This document shows positions 23,252 to 36,592 of a DNA stretch of 64,000 nt, one piece after another; the stretch's first letter is position 1; each line of letters opens with the position of its first letter. This DNA is from Caprimulgus europaeus (taxonomy: Eukaryota; Chordata; Aves; Caprimulgiformes; Caprimulgidae): the NCBI GenBank assembly GCA_907165065.1, contig OU015538.1:20785165-20849164 (forward strand), given 5' to 3'. The position numbers were made by a program, and so were the translations under genes. Below the pieces are notes generated by a model. The model was not told the DNA's origin. It was given only the letters and a program-made list of their open reading frames with translations, and ran no database searches.

Positions 23252-25557
23252 AAGTGCAGAGGTCTGACTGGAGGCAGGAGGAGCAGCAGAGGCTGCAGGG
23301 GGGAGGCAGGGCTGGCTAGGTGGCACTGCTGAGGAGCACTCCCGGCTGCTTGTAGAGCATCAGATGTTGCAGAGCAGATCATCATCAGAGCTGAGGGTGG
23401 ACGAGCTGAGAGGGAACGTTCTGGTCATCATCAGAGCTGGAGGAAGGGCAGCACACCAAGGACTAGCCCCTCACAAATCCCCCAGGCTCAGGGGTGGGGG
23501 TGAGCGATGCTGCTGGAGCTCCCCGTGGATGTGAGAGCTGGTGGTGGCTCCTGGCCCTGGTTAGCCCCCCTGTGGGAAGGGCTTGTGCCCCGGGATGTCC
23601 TGGGACACTGAGCCCACCAGAGGCTGCCAGGCTGGGCTGGGTGGGGCGGGTGGTCCCTCCCAGGTCTGTGCTCCATCATCCTGTGGGTAGGGTGAGTTTT
23701 AGAGGAGCTCCTTTCCAGGGGAGAACCTTCCAAGGCCTGGAACCAATGGCCTGGGAATTTGTGGGGTCTCCATCGCGCAGTATTGCACAGCTCATGGCTA
23801 TGAGAACACTGGAGTTGCTGTTTACCCTGCCTTTGGGGAGGAGGATGACCTGGGTGACCTCTTTGTAGTCCTTCCTAGCCTTATTTTTCTGCAATAGGGT
23901 TTTTTTTTTTCTTTAAGTTCTCTGTAATAGCCATGAAATTTTATGAGAGTCTCTGTTTTCATTTAAGAAAGAAATATTTCCCTAATATTTGTGAAGAAAA
24001 AAACTGGAAGGATTAACCACTGCCAACCCTAACAACTCAGGAGCAAAAAAGCAAATAAAAGCAAATGAACCCTCTGAACAAATTCTCTAATTATTTTTAT
24101 GACAATTTATAATGATTTGAATGCTTGTGTGTCAAGAACAAGATCCAAATTATTTAAACACAGTCGTATATTGACCTACCCAGATTCCCAATAGCCCAGT
24201 TCCCTTTTCAAAAGTAATTCAGGATGAATTTTAACTGTCAGGTAAGCCCAGAGTTCCCTGAAATACTTTGTACCATGTATGTTTATAGGGTCTTAAAGAC
24301 AAACTTTGTTATATGGATGAAGAACCCAAAGGTTTAAGTTGTCTTCTGCAGCCCAGCCTCATGGCTCCAAGGAGTCGTGGTCCAGGAGAGGCAGGAGCCA
24401 GAGGATGGAGAAGCCTCCTGCTCCTCAGGGCTGCAGAAATGATCCCTAATGCTTTGGCTGGGCTGATCAAAGGCAGGGTCCACAATAGGGAAATGAAGAA
24501 CAGTTCTTTTTAATCAGAAAACAACATTACTTCTTTCACAAGGAAGAGGTCCCCCCACCCAAATTTTGCCTCTTTCTATCTGCTCGGAGTTGATTGGGTC
24601 CAGCTGCCCCGGCTTTTCTTCCCTCTGAACAATGGAGAGAAATCTAGGAAAAAAGGAAACATTCAAAAACTGAAGGCATTGTTCCCTCCAGCCCCTGTTA
24701 GGGTGACAGAGTCCTCCAGAGGGTGGGCAGGGGCTGAGGAGCACCCACAGAGGCAAAGCCTCTCGATGCCAGGGGACTTCTCTTGATTCCTAAATTTGCT
24801 GGTTTTTTCCAGCATCAGGGAGCACCGGAGCCTTGGGATTTACCCAAGGGGGAGGAGGACCTGGGATAGCTGCCTTGTCAGCTCAGCAGATCTCCCTTTC
24901 TTTTGGCATGGGAAAAAACTCTCTCAGCATAACACAGGGCACTTGATGGCAGGTCCAAGTGCCAGTTGCTGTGCAGAACAGATGAGGGAATCTCTTAGAA
25001 GGATGCTGTAAAGAAGATTTTAGCCCATTGCCCATTTACATTTTGGCAAGAGTTGGAATGTTTGCAGCAGCAATAGAGTAGATTTTAACATGTGTGACCT
25101 AAAAGCTTTGGAATTCCTGACTTTCCTTTGAGGAAAGCTCCAGTAAATTACAGGAAAGCCATCTCTTTTACTCTCTGGGTGATGTTAGCAACAACATTAA
25201 TGCAATAAAGTCTCCTGAAACCTGAAGTCATAGCATACCACCAGTGTGTCCTCAAAGAGGTTTGTAAGCCCTGAGGACAAAGAATCCTGACTTTTATAAA
25301 GCCTCCATACATCACTGCCATCACAATCATCTCTCCTGCGTGAGAGCCGAGATGTTTTCACACCATCTGCTTCACTGGAGGTTGCCTTTGCAGTACCTCT
25401 GAGCTCTGCCTGCTTGTGTCCAGCTGCTTCCAGAGGCCATGGACTGAACAATTAATGGTGTATTATAACAGCAACATGCACCAAGCAATTGCATTCATGG
25501 GCTAACCCTTCCCTGGCTCTGTCCAGAACCCTGCTGAGATTTTCCCTCTCTCAGAAC

Positions 25558-26155
25558 ATCGCCGTCCATCTCTGATCATTCCTCTGCCCCTCACTCATCC
25601 ACCTCTGATCATCCCTCTGCCCCTCACTCATCCACCTCTGATCATTCCTCTGCCCCTCACTCATCCACCTCTGATCATCCCTCTGTCCCTCACTCATCCA
25701 TCTCTGATCATCCCTCTGCCCCTCACTCATCCATCTCTGATCATCCCTCTGCCCCTCACTCATCCACCTCTGATCATCCCTCTGCCCCTCACTCATCCAT
25801 CTCTGATCATTCCTCTGCCCCTCACTCATCCACCTCTGATCATCCCTCTGTCCCTCACTCATCCATCTCTGATCATCCCTCTGCCCCTCACTCATCCATC
25901 TCTGATCATCCCTCTGCCCCTCACTCATCCACCTCTGATCATCCCTCTGCCCCTCACTCATCCATCTCTGATCATCCCTCTGCCCCTCACTCATCCATCT
26001 CTGATCATCCCTCTGCCCCTCACTCATCCACCTCTGATCATCCCTCTGCCCCTCCCTCATCCATCTCTGATCATCCCTCAGTCCCTCACTCATCCATCTC
26101 TGATCATCCCTCTGTCCCTCACTCATCCACCTCTGATCATCCCTCTGCCCCTCAC
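25558..26155. repeat. 33-bp minisatellite, about 18 copies
   Basis: Units of the form 'ctctgatcatccctctgc' plus 'ccctcactcatccat' repeat from 25,558 to 26,155 with C/T variants. The period is a multiple of three and the minus strand reads [11 protein letters not shown] repeated for 191 residues, without any known domain. Confidence 0.95.
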
Positions 26156-26335
26156 TCTGTGAATTCTTAAAACTGCCCTGAGCTGCTCATCCCTCACCTC
26201 CAACTCTCCTGCACCAGGATCATCCCATTCACCCCACCTGACTGGTGGGCACCTTACCAGGCTTCCACGAGACCTGCAAGACAGAGGTTGATTAGAAAAC
26301 ACTCGATAACCCGGTGTCAGCTAAACAGCCACTGC

Positions 26336-26432
26336 ATTTTAAGTCTGAATATTTTTTTTTAAGCCTGAATTATTGTTTTTTAAGTCTGAATTATTGTTTT
26401 TAAGCCTGAATTGTTGTTTTTTAAGCCTGGAT
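26336..26432. repeat. 22-bp AT-rich tandem repeat
   Basis: Four to five copies of 'tttttaagcctgaattattg' with length changes in the T run. Confidence 0.85.
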
Positions 26433-27312
26433 TATTTTCTCTTCTTCCTCAGGAGCACTAGGCAATGTTTACAGAGCGCAGCATCGCTCCAGGGTCCCTT
26501 TTACATCACTAAACATGAAAAAAAAAAGGAAAAGCAAAACCTACCACTATGTATTGACTAATATTTTTCTTAATAATCATTAACAAGCAATAATAATAAC
26601 AACAACAACAGTGAGGTGTGCTTGTGTCCTGTGTACAGGGAGGAAAACAAAAGCAGTCTGCTGAGTCCTCCTGTGCCTCTGCTCACGTGTTCTCCCCCTG
26701 TGCTGCTGAGTTCTAAGAGTGAGCAGCACATGGACATCCACCTTTCCTGCACAGACAAGGTTCTGCTTTGCTTTTCGTTCCCAAGGAAGATGGAGAGCTA
26801 ATTGCTGAGCCAGCTTTGCTGTTTCATGTCATTACAGAGCGGCCAAGGAGGAGGTTTGGCCACAGAAGGCTGAGTTAAGCCCTAAACACAGTTTCTTCCA
26901 GAGAGGGTAACTAGGATGTTGCTCTTGGTTCTGTTGTATGTTTATTTATATGTTATTTGGTGATAATGAGAAACAAATGTGCGGAATCTATTCAGTTCTT
27001 AAACTTTTATAGACTTATTGTCTTTATTTTCAACTGTGCAACCGTCTCTCAGCCTCCCCCTCCCTCAGCCACATGGAAGTGCAGTCGGTGACCAGCCTCA
27101 GCTGTGCTCTTACTCATCCTGGCTGGAACAATGATATTCCACACCACGTTATACAACCTCCCTGCTACTCAGCACCTCGTCACCCCCGACCCACCGGCTC
27201 CCCACGGCCCAGGTTGCTCAGGCAGGCGGAGGAGTCTCCCGAGTCATTGTCCTGGAGTGCTGGTTTCAGGAGTGGCTCTTGTCAATGGAAGAGGATATGG
27301 TCTTTGCCTGAA

Positions 27313-27352
27313 GAAATGTATGTGCTGGATGAAAATGTATGTGCTGGATGAA
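27313..27352. repeat. 20-bp tandem duplication
   Basis: Two copies of 'atgtatgtgctggatgaaa' side by side, just upstream of the LTR. Confidence 0.8.
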
Positions 27353-27485
27353 AGACAGCCCTTGGAAAGCCCAGAGCCTGCCTTGCCCCTTGTGTCAGTA
27401 ACACACCAACAGCCCGTGGGAAAACAGGGAGGAGGAGAGGGAGCTGCACCAGCAGCCAAGGCTCAGCTGGACCAGAGGACCAAGG

Positions 27486-28078
27486 TGTCCTGGTGTGAGC
27501 TGGGCCAGAGCTGGTTCTGTTCAGCAGCTGGAACAGTGCTGGGGTTTGGGTTCAGCTGGGATTTGGTAGGAGAAGAACACTGGTAACACACCGATGTTTT
27601 CAGTTGTTGCTGGAAGTTGAAGGACTTTGTGTTTTGCTGGTCTGCAGGTGCAAGGCCTTTAGTGGGGCAAGGAATATTGCAATGGATCAGCTCCACGGGC
27701 ATTGGGCTCTGCCAAGGGGCTGTTCCATCTCCTGTCCCCCATGGGCAGGAGATCCATGAGGGGCTCTTCCTCTCTGGCTCTCTCTGGCTCTCGCTCGGGC
27801 TCTCGCTCTCCCGGGATTGCGGTTTCGGGTCGGGATTGTCGCTGCTCCGGGATCGTTCTCTGGGAACGGGCCGGGCTGGGTCGGTGGGTGCTGAGCAATG
27901 GCACCGGGGGTCACTCATATTCTATCATTACTAGGATTATCATTATTATTTTCTTTAGTATTATCATTATTATCTCAATTATTACATTGTTTTTACCTTA
28001 ACCTTTGGGTCTCTTTACCCTTACAAGTGAACAAGTGGCTGCGTGGTTTCTAGTGGCCTGCCAGGTTAAACCACAGCA
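27486..28078 (+). mobile_element. Solo LTR of the same or a related avian retroviral family (fossil)
   Basis: About 593 bp, starting TGTCCTGGTGTGAGC and ending GGTTAAACCACAGCA. It shares ends, length, the 'gtgctgagcaatggc'-like motif and the ATTATC-rich block with the copy at 15.3 kb, but the middle differs (a CTCTGG/CTCTCG-rich part at 27.76-27.81 kb), suggesting another subfamily. No internal region is attached. Age appears similar to or greater than the other copy. Confidence 0.8.
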
Positions 28079-28124
28079 TATGAATATAGATTAATTCTAC
28101 TATGAATATAGATTAATTCTACTA
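28079..28124. repeat. Tandem duplication of 'gaatatagattaattctac'
   Basis: Two copies lie directly after the 3' end of the LTR. Confidence 0.8.
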
Positions 28125-31100
28125 ATTATTAGCATTAAATAGCCAAGGGTCTTATGGAGGTTTCTGCTCTGCTCTCCTTCCCCAGGCAGCTTTAGTTCTG
28201 GTGCAATAACACAGCACTTCTCTCTGCTCACAGCTCCACAGATGATTTAGGCTGCTGGGAGCAGCTCTTCTGGGCTAGGCAGAAAAAAATTAAATGTCAT
28301 TGAAGAAAAATGACAAAATGAATTAAAAATTAGCCAGACTGCAGCAGGTGACCAGTGTGTCCTCGTGCCTGATGCACACAGGCATCCCTATGGATTTGCT
28401 CACTCCCAGTGGCACAAAGTGCTGTCCCACATGGGGAGGGTCCCAGCCTCGTGCAGGCTCAGCCCACCCTCCAAGCTCCCCCAGCACATAAAGCTCTGGG
28501 GCTGGAGGAAGATGGTGAAGTCCCCTCACCCCCAAGCTCCAATGTTCCTGAAGGTCAAGTGTTCCTCTCTGTGCCCCAACACTGAGTTGGCAAAGGAGGG
28601 TGAGGTCAGTAGCTGTTGGGAACCAGGGACCAGACTCTTCCCACGTAGTTTTGGACTAAACTTGAATTTTTAACCATCAGAGGTAAGGTAGAGTGAGGCC
28701 AGGGTGAAGAACTAAAGCCCTGGCTTTGAAAAGGATGAATTTCAGGAATTTATATCAAAGCAGGAGCGGTCACAAGGAGGACATCTGGAACTACCTTCTT
28801 CTGCTCACTTCTGAAGTGATTGGAAACTGCACACCAAAGCCCTGAGCTGGCTCTGAGACCTCCACAGAAAGGGCTCCATTTCCAGGTGACCTGGGATTTC
28901 GGTGATTTGCAGCCTGGAGACTGTTAAGGTGACAGGACAGCAATAACCAGGGGAAGGGAAATCCACACGTGTGTGCCTCGATGCATCCCAGCAGCTGCAG
29001 ATTTAAGTGAGGAAAACGAGCTCAGAAGGCTCAGACGTGAGATCCCAGAGTGACACAGCCCCAGAGCAGCAATTTCCTCTGTGGAACCCACGGAGGATCA
29101 AGGCTCCATCCAGCAGGTCGTTAGAGGATTTGGGAAGGGGCAGTAGGCATTTGTTATGGGATGGAGTAATAAAAGTTAAATTGCTTATTACAAAGGTATT
29201 TTTCAAGCAGTGAGCAGACACAGCTCCAGCGAGTGCCCTTTGCCTTCAGCTCATTCATTCTGGGGCTGGCAGCTGTAGCTCCACGAGCTCTGGATTGCTG
29301 GATGTGGGGAATGCCGTGGTTCTGGGCTAAAGCAGCCAATACAAACATGTGTCTTCCATCCCAGAGTGAAAAAAAAAGAGAAAAGAAAAAAAGAAAAGAG
29401 AAGAAAAATAGCAAACCATGTAATTTCTGAAAGGAGTAATTCATTTCTGATTTGCAGTAACATACTTTTGGATGTGAAGGCCGGTTTCTCCGGATCAATT
29501 GGATGAAGACATCTGCTTTATTTCAAGGAGATCTGAAGAGGTAAGGCTTGACAGTTCTTTGTTGAAACCTTTGCTATCTCCTTGCTCTATCTAAATTACA
29601 TTTATTGATACACAATGTCGACGTTTTTGTAATACTTCTGCATCTCGTAACCTTCTGTTTCAAATTCACAGGCTCCTACCACTACAGCTATTATTATTTT
29701 TACCAGTCCCAGGGGTGTGCTCCAGTCTCTTTGGTACAAATTAGAAAGGCTTTTATGAAAAACTTACAGTTTATATAAAAGAGGTTGGGGTTTTTTTTCT
29801 CCCCCCCCCCCTTTGGCTTCCCAGCTCCACCACCCCCAATGCCACCGTAGTGACAGTTGGGAGCGTGGGCTCACCCCAAACGGGTCTCCACAGCATCTGG
29901 TGTCTTAGCACTGGTGCTGGACTTGTTCACAGCTGGGCTCAGAGGGTCTGAAGTGCTGTTAGAAACAGTAGTCATTTTACCCAAGAGAAGGAAAAAAAAA
30001 AAGCAAATGTTGACAAGCTTGTGAACACAAACGTGTTGGGGGATCTTCTGACAGCAGGACTTCCCTCCAGGCTGGGGTAGGGTTACCTGAGCTTCCCTTA
30101 GGCTGGCTGCTAGCTTGGGCTCAGCACTGAGCGATGGAGAAACGTTTTTGGGGAAGACAGAGCACTGCCTGGCTTTGCAAGGAACAAGTTCTGGGGTAGC
30201 AGTGCCCAAAGGATCCCTGAGGAGAGAAGATGTGGGTCAACAAAGGTGTGTGGCACAAAGAGAACCCCTCCCCAGGGCAGCACTGCCTGTAACAGCTCCT
30301 GTTACTTGGTTTGGAGCACTCCTCTTGATGTTTCCCCATGAAGATGAGGAAGTTTGATGTAATTTGGCATCCCTTGGATTTATCAGGTCTGTGATCTTGG
30401 CTTGCACTTCACACTTCCCTCCTCAAAGGAAAACCAGGTCCTACACACTTTTCTTTACAGGCAGGTGCCCAAAGGGCAGTGCAAGGGGTGGATCCACGCT
30501 GGACAGCACAGGATGAAGCCTCATGGCACCCTGGACATGCCATGCAGCATGGCTGTGTTCTCCTAACACAGCACCAACTTCACTTCCAGAATCTCCTCCT
30601 GTGAACCCTCACCTGCACCAGCTGAAGAATCTCAACTGCTCTGACCAGGAATGAGTTTTCTCAATGTACAGCTGATCCCATAACAGGATTGAGATGTTTG
30701 TGGAGGGGGACAAAACCAGGACACTAATCTGGGGGGTCATGGCTGGAAAGGAGCTGCAAAAGGGAAGATTCCTTAGGTGCCAAGAAGAGCAAGGGATAAA
30801 AAACAGGGATAAAACCTTCTTTTTAGATAATGCAGTTGGACTGGAAATAACTAACTAAGCATGTCCCACTGTCCAGATCTATTTACTCATTAGAGCAGCA
30901 GGAGGAGGAGCAGGATTGTGTCCAGTCCTTCCCAAGCTCAGCCTAGAACATCCAGCCTAGCCTCACCTAGTCTCCTCTGCCATTGTTTAAAGAGAAGTCC
31001 TCAGGGAAGGATGAGACCAGCACATTCCTGCTGACCAAAACCACCAAATCTTCTCAGCAGCAGGGGCTCTGCCCTTCTGTAGGCTCCAGGCACACGATGA

Positions 31101-32335
31101 CCAAGGCCACCCCAACTCCAGTGCTTCCCTCAGGCTTTCAAATTTAATCTTTTTAAGTTTTTCTCCAGAACCCTGGGACCTCCAGTTCCACCTGATCTGG
31201 TTTTATTAACAGGGATTTTGGATAAACTCATGTCCCATGTGGCACCAGCAACACCTTCTCCTTCTGTGACTGACCTTCTCCTTGAAATATGCATCTGTGA
31301 AGATGAAAGGAAGGAAAAGCACTTCTACTGTCTTCGTGTGAAAGTAGAAAACACTCCCCAGCCCCTTCCCATCATGGGGCTTCACTTCAATACAGTGACA
31401 GCTGAGTTAATAAAGACTCTGATGTTTCCAGTGGAGGAAACACATCAGTGTGACCTTGATCTTCTTCAGTTACCAGAACTGGTCTAACAGAACAACACAG
31501 ACCATGGTACAGCACCAAGACCATGATCCAACGTGGGCAAAGACAACACCAGGAAAAACAGAGCAAGAGAGAAAGAAGTCACCCAGGAAAACCCATCTGG
31601 CTCACAGCATCTAACACATAAACCCATGTCAAGCCACCTTCTAGAGCCCATCCAGGCAACTCCTGCTCTGGCATGGCCAGGGGCTTGCTAATGAGAAATA
31701 AATTGTAAGCTCTTACTTAACGCACATTTCAGACACAAAGAAGAGAACAAAGGAGTCCTCCAGGCAAAAAAGGGGGAAAATTACCATCATTAATAATTTC
31801 TTCAACTCTTAGCTACAAGGTTTTCATCAGTTTTCTGAGGTGGCATCACACTAACTTTTCAGTCACAAAATTCATAAACCCACCCAAAAAAACCCCCCAA
31901 AACCCAACAAACAAACCTGTGTGATCAGACAAAATAACTGGAGAGCTGCTTGGCACCATCAGGGCGCCCACATCGAGTGCACCCAGAACATACAGACTTG
32001 GGAAGGCCTAGGAGCATCCTCCAGCTTCCTGGGAGGTGAACACCAGCCTGAAATTACATTTTTACAGTGAAGAGTAGGAAAGAATCAAATGCAGCTTGTC
32101 TTCAGGGTTCTCAGTCTCACGTGTTCCAAAGCTGGTGTGAAAAACAAAGCCCTCGCACACACCCTCAGATCCACCCTCACAAGTGGCCTGATTTTCACAA
32201 GTCCTGAGTGTTCCTGTGCTCAGGGAGGATGGAGAAGCTTCAGGAGCTCTGAAATTGCTCAGAAATCCAATTATACAGTTGGCATGACTTCTGTGAAACC
32301 ATCACACACACACATGAGAAGACACAGGGGCATCA

Positions 32336-32668
32336 GAAGATGCTGCCAAGAACAAGGAGGTTGTAGTGAGGTGAGTGTTGGTCTCTTGTCTCAAGTGACT
32401 AGTGACAGGACAAGAGGAAATGGCCTTAAGTTGCACCAGGGGAGGTTCACATTGGATCTGAGGAAGAATTTCTTTACTCAAAGAGTGGTCAAGCAATGGA
32501 ACAGGCTGCCCAGGGCAGTGGTGGAGTCACCACACCTGGAGATGTTCAAAAAACCATGGAAACATGGCACCTCAGGACATGGTTTAATGGGCATGGTGGG
32601 GATAAGTTGACAGTTGGACTAGATGACCTTGGAGGTCTTTTCTAGCCTTAATGATTTGATGACTCTAA
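32336..32668 (+). mobile_element. CR1 LINE 3' fragment
   Basis: Carries an ORF2 C-terminal stretch ([20 protein letters not shown], then [20 protein letters not shown]) followed by the 3' UTR ('ggactagatgaccttgg') and a tail ending 'aatgatttgatgactct'. Confidence 0.9.
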
Positions 32669-34111
32669 ACACCTTCTCCAGCACACAACACAGCACTCAT
32701 TGCCACAGGAGGGGGGATTCCAGGGGAGAAGTTGGGTCCAAGAACACAGCCCCACAAATTCAGCAGTTAAACATCAATCCAGAGCGGTTACACCAAGAGA
32801 GACCAGGAAATCCCCTGTGTTTGGCTCCAAAAGCCCATTAATGACATGCTGGGGTATGGTTGGTTCAGAAGAAGGCTTGCCCAGCTTCCCTGAGTCCCTG
32901 CCACCCCAGCACCCTGACCCCCTGCCACCCCAGCTTCCCTGAGCCCAGCCCAGCCACGCTGCCCTTTAGTTCTTACAGACTCAACAAGCAGCTCGAGCTG
33001 CATCTCCAACCCTCTGGCCATGTTGTCCCTCCCAGACCAGGCACTCAAGCTTCTCCTCCCCAGCAGCAGGTCCCTTTTGAAAGGCTTTGCAGCTCCTCAC
33101 CATCACCTACCCAGTGCTGAGTGAGGCAGATGCCGGCCGGTGCTTTCCCATCACTGCAGCAGAAGGTTGGTAGCAACAGATGATGGCACCTGGCTTGGTG
33201 GGACCCATCCTGCCAGCACTGCTCCCAGAGGAGAAAAAAATCAGTGACTCCCAAACATGTTTTCTGAGAAATCTGGTACCTTCTGTGTCCTGAAGCTGTT
33301 GACCACCTCAAGCCCTTTACAGGAGCCCAGAGCTGCTCGGATTAGGGCAGTTCAGGGCACATCCATGAGGAACCTCTACTGAAAGCAGCTTAAAAGCAAG
33401 CAGAGGCGCCTGCAGGTGTGAGGAAATGGCTGTTGGGAGGTGGATTTAAGTGCCTTCAGCAGGATAGGTGCTAACCTGAGACACCTGAGTGCAGTTCTGG
33501 AGACAGCTGGGGGTGTGGGCTTTTCTGTTTGTCTCCAGGGCTGAGCATGATCCCCTCTGTGCACATAAGAGACTCCCCTGGCTCTGTCAGCTCACCCTCG
33601 TGCTTCCACACTAGGAGTTCATGTTCACGCTGTGTCCTGGAAACCATCTTGACTTCCCCTTATTTTTTACACTTTGGTGGCACCAGAACATGGTACCTTC
33701 TGGAAATCCATAGGCTGGAACACAGCAGGACAAAAGGATTCTAGAACAAAGGACCCCACTGTCCTGGTGTCCTGGTTTTGCAGTGGCAATGCTTCTGTGG
33801 GACATCAACACTGTCCCCTCACTTCCCCACCAAGCTGTGGAGGTTACCTGAGAAATCTGGTGGGAGTTCACAGTTCCTGCAGCTGGACACCTCGTGAGAG
33901 GCTGGAGATGAGACGACTTCACGTGACTTAAGAAAGAAGTGAACAGCGTGGTTCCAGTTAAAAATGGGCTGGGTGGTGTTGATCTCTGGTTGCCCAAACG
34001 GGGAGTAACACCATCACCCTCCCAGCTGCCTGTCCCAGTGTCCTGAACCTCCTGCTGATGGGTTCTGTGGAGAAAGAGACAACCAGGTGGTTGTATCAAA
34101 GAATGGCTCCT

Positions 34112-34735
34112 TCTGGCCAAGAAGGCCAAGGGCATCCTGGCCTGGATCAGCACCAGTGTGGCCAGTAGGACCAGGGAAGTTCTCTTCCCCTGCCCTGGGC
34201 ACTGGTGAGGCCACAGCTCGAGTGCTGGGTTCAGTGTTGGGCCCCTGAGTCCAAGAAGGACCTGGAGGTGCTGGAGCGTGTCCAGAGAAGGGAACGGAGC
34301 TGGGGAAGGGTCTGGAGCACAAGTGTGCTGAGTTCCCGGCTGAGGGAACTGGGGGTGCTGAGCCTGGAGAGAAGGAGGCTGAGGGGAGACCTTCTGGCTC
34401 TGTCCAAGTCCCTGACAGGAGGGTGCAGAGAGGTGGGGGTGGGTCTGTTCAACCAAGGACCAAGGGACAGGACAAGAGGAAATGGGCTCCAGTTGTGCCC
34501 AGGGCAGTTGAGATGGGATGTGAGGAAGAATTTCTTCGCTGAAAGGGTTCTGAGGCATTGGAAGGGGTTGCCCAGGGCAGTGGTGGAGTCCCCATCCCTG
34601 GAGGGATTGAAGAGTCGTGTAGACACAGTGCTGAGGGACATGGGTCAGTGGGGACTGGTCAGTGTTGGGTTCATGGTTGGACTCGATGAGTTTAAAGGGC
34701 TTTTCCAGTTGAGGCCATTCTGGGATTGTCTGGAA
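34112..34735 (+). mobile_element. CR1 LINE 3' fragment, longest copy in the window
   Basis: About 620 bp. Starts at 'aagaaggccaagggcatcc' (ORF2 KKAKGIL), continues through the reverse-transcriptase C-terminal region ([54 protein letters not shown]) and ends in the 3' UTR near 'ccattctgggattgtctgg'. The first part is in a different frame from the rest, so it is a dead copy. Confidence 0.95.
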
Positions 34736-35824
34736 GGAGCTGTGATACCATCTTCTACCCAGCTAGTGGATGCCCTGAGAAAAGCATCGTGGAAATGGAA
34801 ACCAGGCCCCAACCCATCTGCTCACCGGTGGCCAGGGGAGACGCGTGCCCGTACCTGTGGTCAGGTGTAGGCGGGTGCCCAGGCAGGGACAGGCAGCCCT
34901 GGAGTACTTTGGGTGTTGCAGCTGAAGGGCTGGGTGTGGATATTGGCTCCACGTGGGGCAGAGGAGACAGGAGCCAAAGGTGTCCCCGCAGGCGAGGGGA
35001 GGGGAAGGGGCCGGGGCCGCGCTGGTGTCTGAGCCGCAGAGGAAACGCGGCTCCTGCAGGCGGTTTGGTTTGGGTAGGGAGGGACGAGAACCTGTGAGAG
35101 GCCAGGAAACGCCGCCCTCGGTTCCAGCCCTGATGTGTCCTGCTGATCACTCCCTCCCCGAGCCCCTCGTGCAGTCACACCCCAACACCCCACTCCCCAG
35201 CTGTGCCCCCCGTGTCCCCCCTCCTGCACCCACCACGTCCCCATCCCTGCCCGGGGCTCCCAGCAGAGCCGATGCCTCCCTGCGCCCTCCCCTTCAGCAC
35301 CACTCTGCTATTTCAGATATCATTTCTATCTCTATCCCATTCCATTCCTTTTTTAATTAATTTTTTTTTGCTCTTTTCCTCATCTTCTTTCGGAACAGAG
35401 AAGCTTCAGCTGGGGGCAGGAACGGCCACAGTGTCACTGCAGAGTTTTATGACATGGCCTTTTGCAGCCTGGCATGCAGCATTCAATTTGGAGCGGAGTG
35501 TCCTAGCTCTGTTGCATGCCGAGATCTGTTGTCCAGATGAATTAATTCCAGATTATATGTGGGTGTGGACTTCAGCTGGGCAAAATTTGGATACCCTGGT
35601 TTAGTCATTATTCTCTGATGAATCTCTTGGTGACAGTCTTTGCCCCTATTGTTCTGAGGTGAGCCCCATGGCAAGAAATGTGAAGGCAAGAAACAAAAGA
35701 ATATAAAGAAAGGTTACGAAATCAAACTCAGTAAGGCAGGGTTATTGTCCCTCCATTCTGCCTCTCTGGCCGCCATTTGAGATGGGGTTTTGCAGGAAAA
35801 GAAATGAAAACCCACCCAGACGCA

Positions 35825-35855
35825 GGACAGACAGACAGACAGACAGACAGACAGA
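35825..35855. repeat. (GACA)n microsatellite
   Basis: About seven perfect GACA units. Confidence 0.9.
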
Positions 35856-36572
35856 GTTTGCAGGGCAGGTTCTGGTGGGGAGTGGGGGGCTGGCAGCCTG
35901 TGCCACCGCCTCTCCCCAGATGGTGAGTGGCACACTGGGACCTACACAGCCCAAATGAAAGCACAGAGAAGGGAGCAGGAAGTTATCATCAATTCTTAAC
36001 ATTTTATTTCTTTACTGGGTTAAACAAGGAGCGGAGAAAACCTCTGCCCCAAAATACAACAGAACTGAAAGCATTACAGGTACAGACTATTGAACACAGA
36101 GAGTAGTAGGATAATATTTTTAATACAACTGAATTATAGCATGGTTTTGTGTTTTTTGTTGGGTTTTTTGTTTTTTTTCCTGTTTGTTTTCTGTCAAACC
36201 ATTTTGGAAAATAAATGTAATAGGAACTAGTGCAAAAAAGTTCTAAACATGAAGCACAGTGTATAAAATGGCATAAGAAAACTGTCCCCTCGAGGACACA
36301 GTCACTTTCTTATGACAGAGGGGAGAAAGAGAAACAGAAGGGGGGTGGGAACAGAGAGGGAGGGTCCAGGAGGCAGAGGAAGAAAGCTGGAAAGAAAGAG
36401 AAACCGGGCAGGGGGATTAGAAAGAATATTTGACTTCAGCAGTATGGTTTTTGTTTCATCACCTCGCCACCACGTGCTGTAAAAGGACCTTTTTTGTGTT
36501 TGTAGGTCTGAGCTCTGTAACCACCGACATTTCACAAGCACTTGAGAAGGGTTCGGTCACAAGCAGCCTGGT

Positions 36573-36592
36573 CACACACACACACACACACA
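36573..36592. repeat. (CA)n microsatellite
   Basis: About ten CA units. Confidence 0.85.

Noticed and set aside
22640-23326. Lys-rich and Phe-rich ORFs
   Set aside because: Translation of the purine tract on its two strands.
27463-28001. ORFs of 99-151 residues
   Set aside because: They lie within the LTR and its CT-rich block and show no protein family.
33611-34870. 315-residue minus-strand ORF and 221-residue plus-strand ORF
   Set aside because: The plus-strand frame is CR1 ORF2 remnant; the minus-strand one is its antisense.
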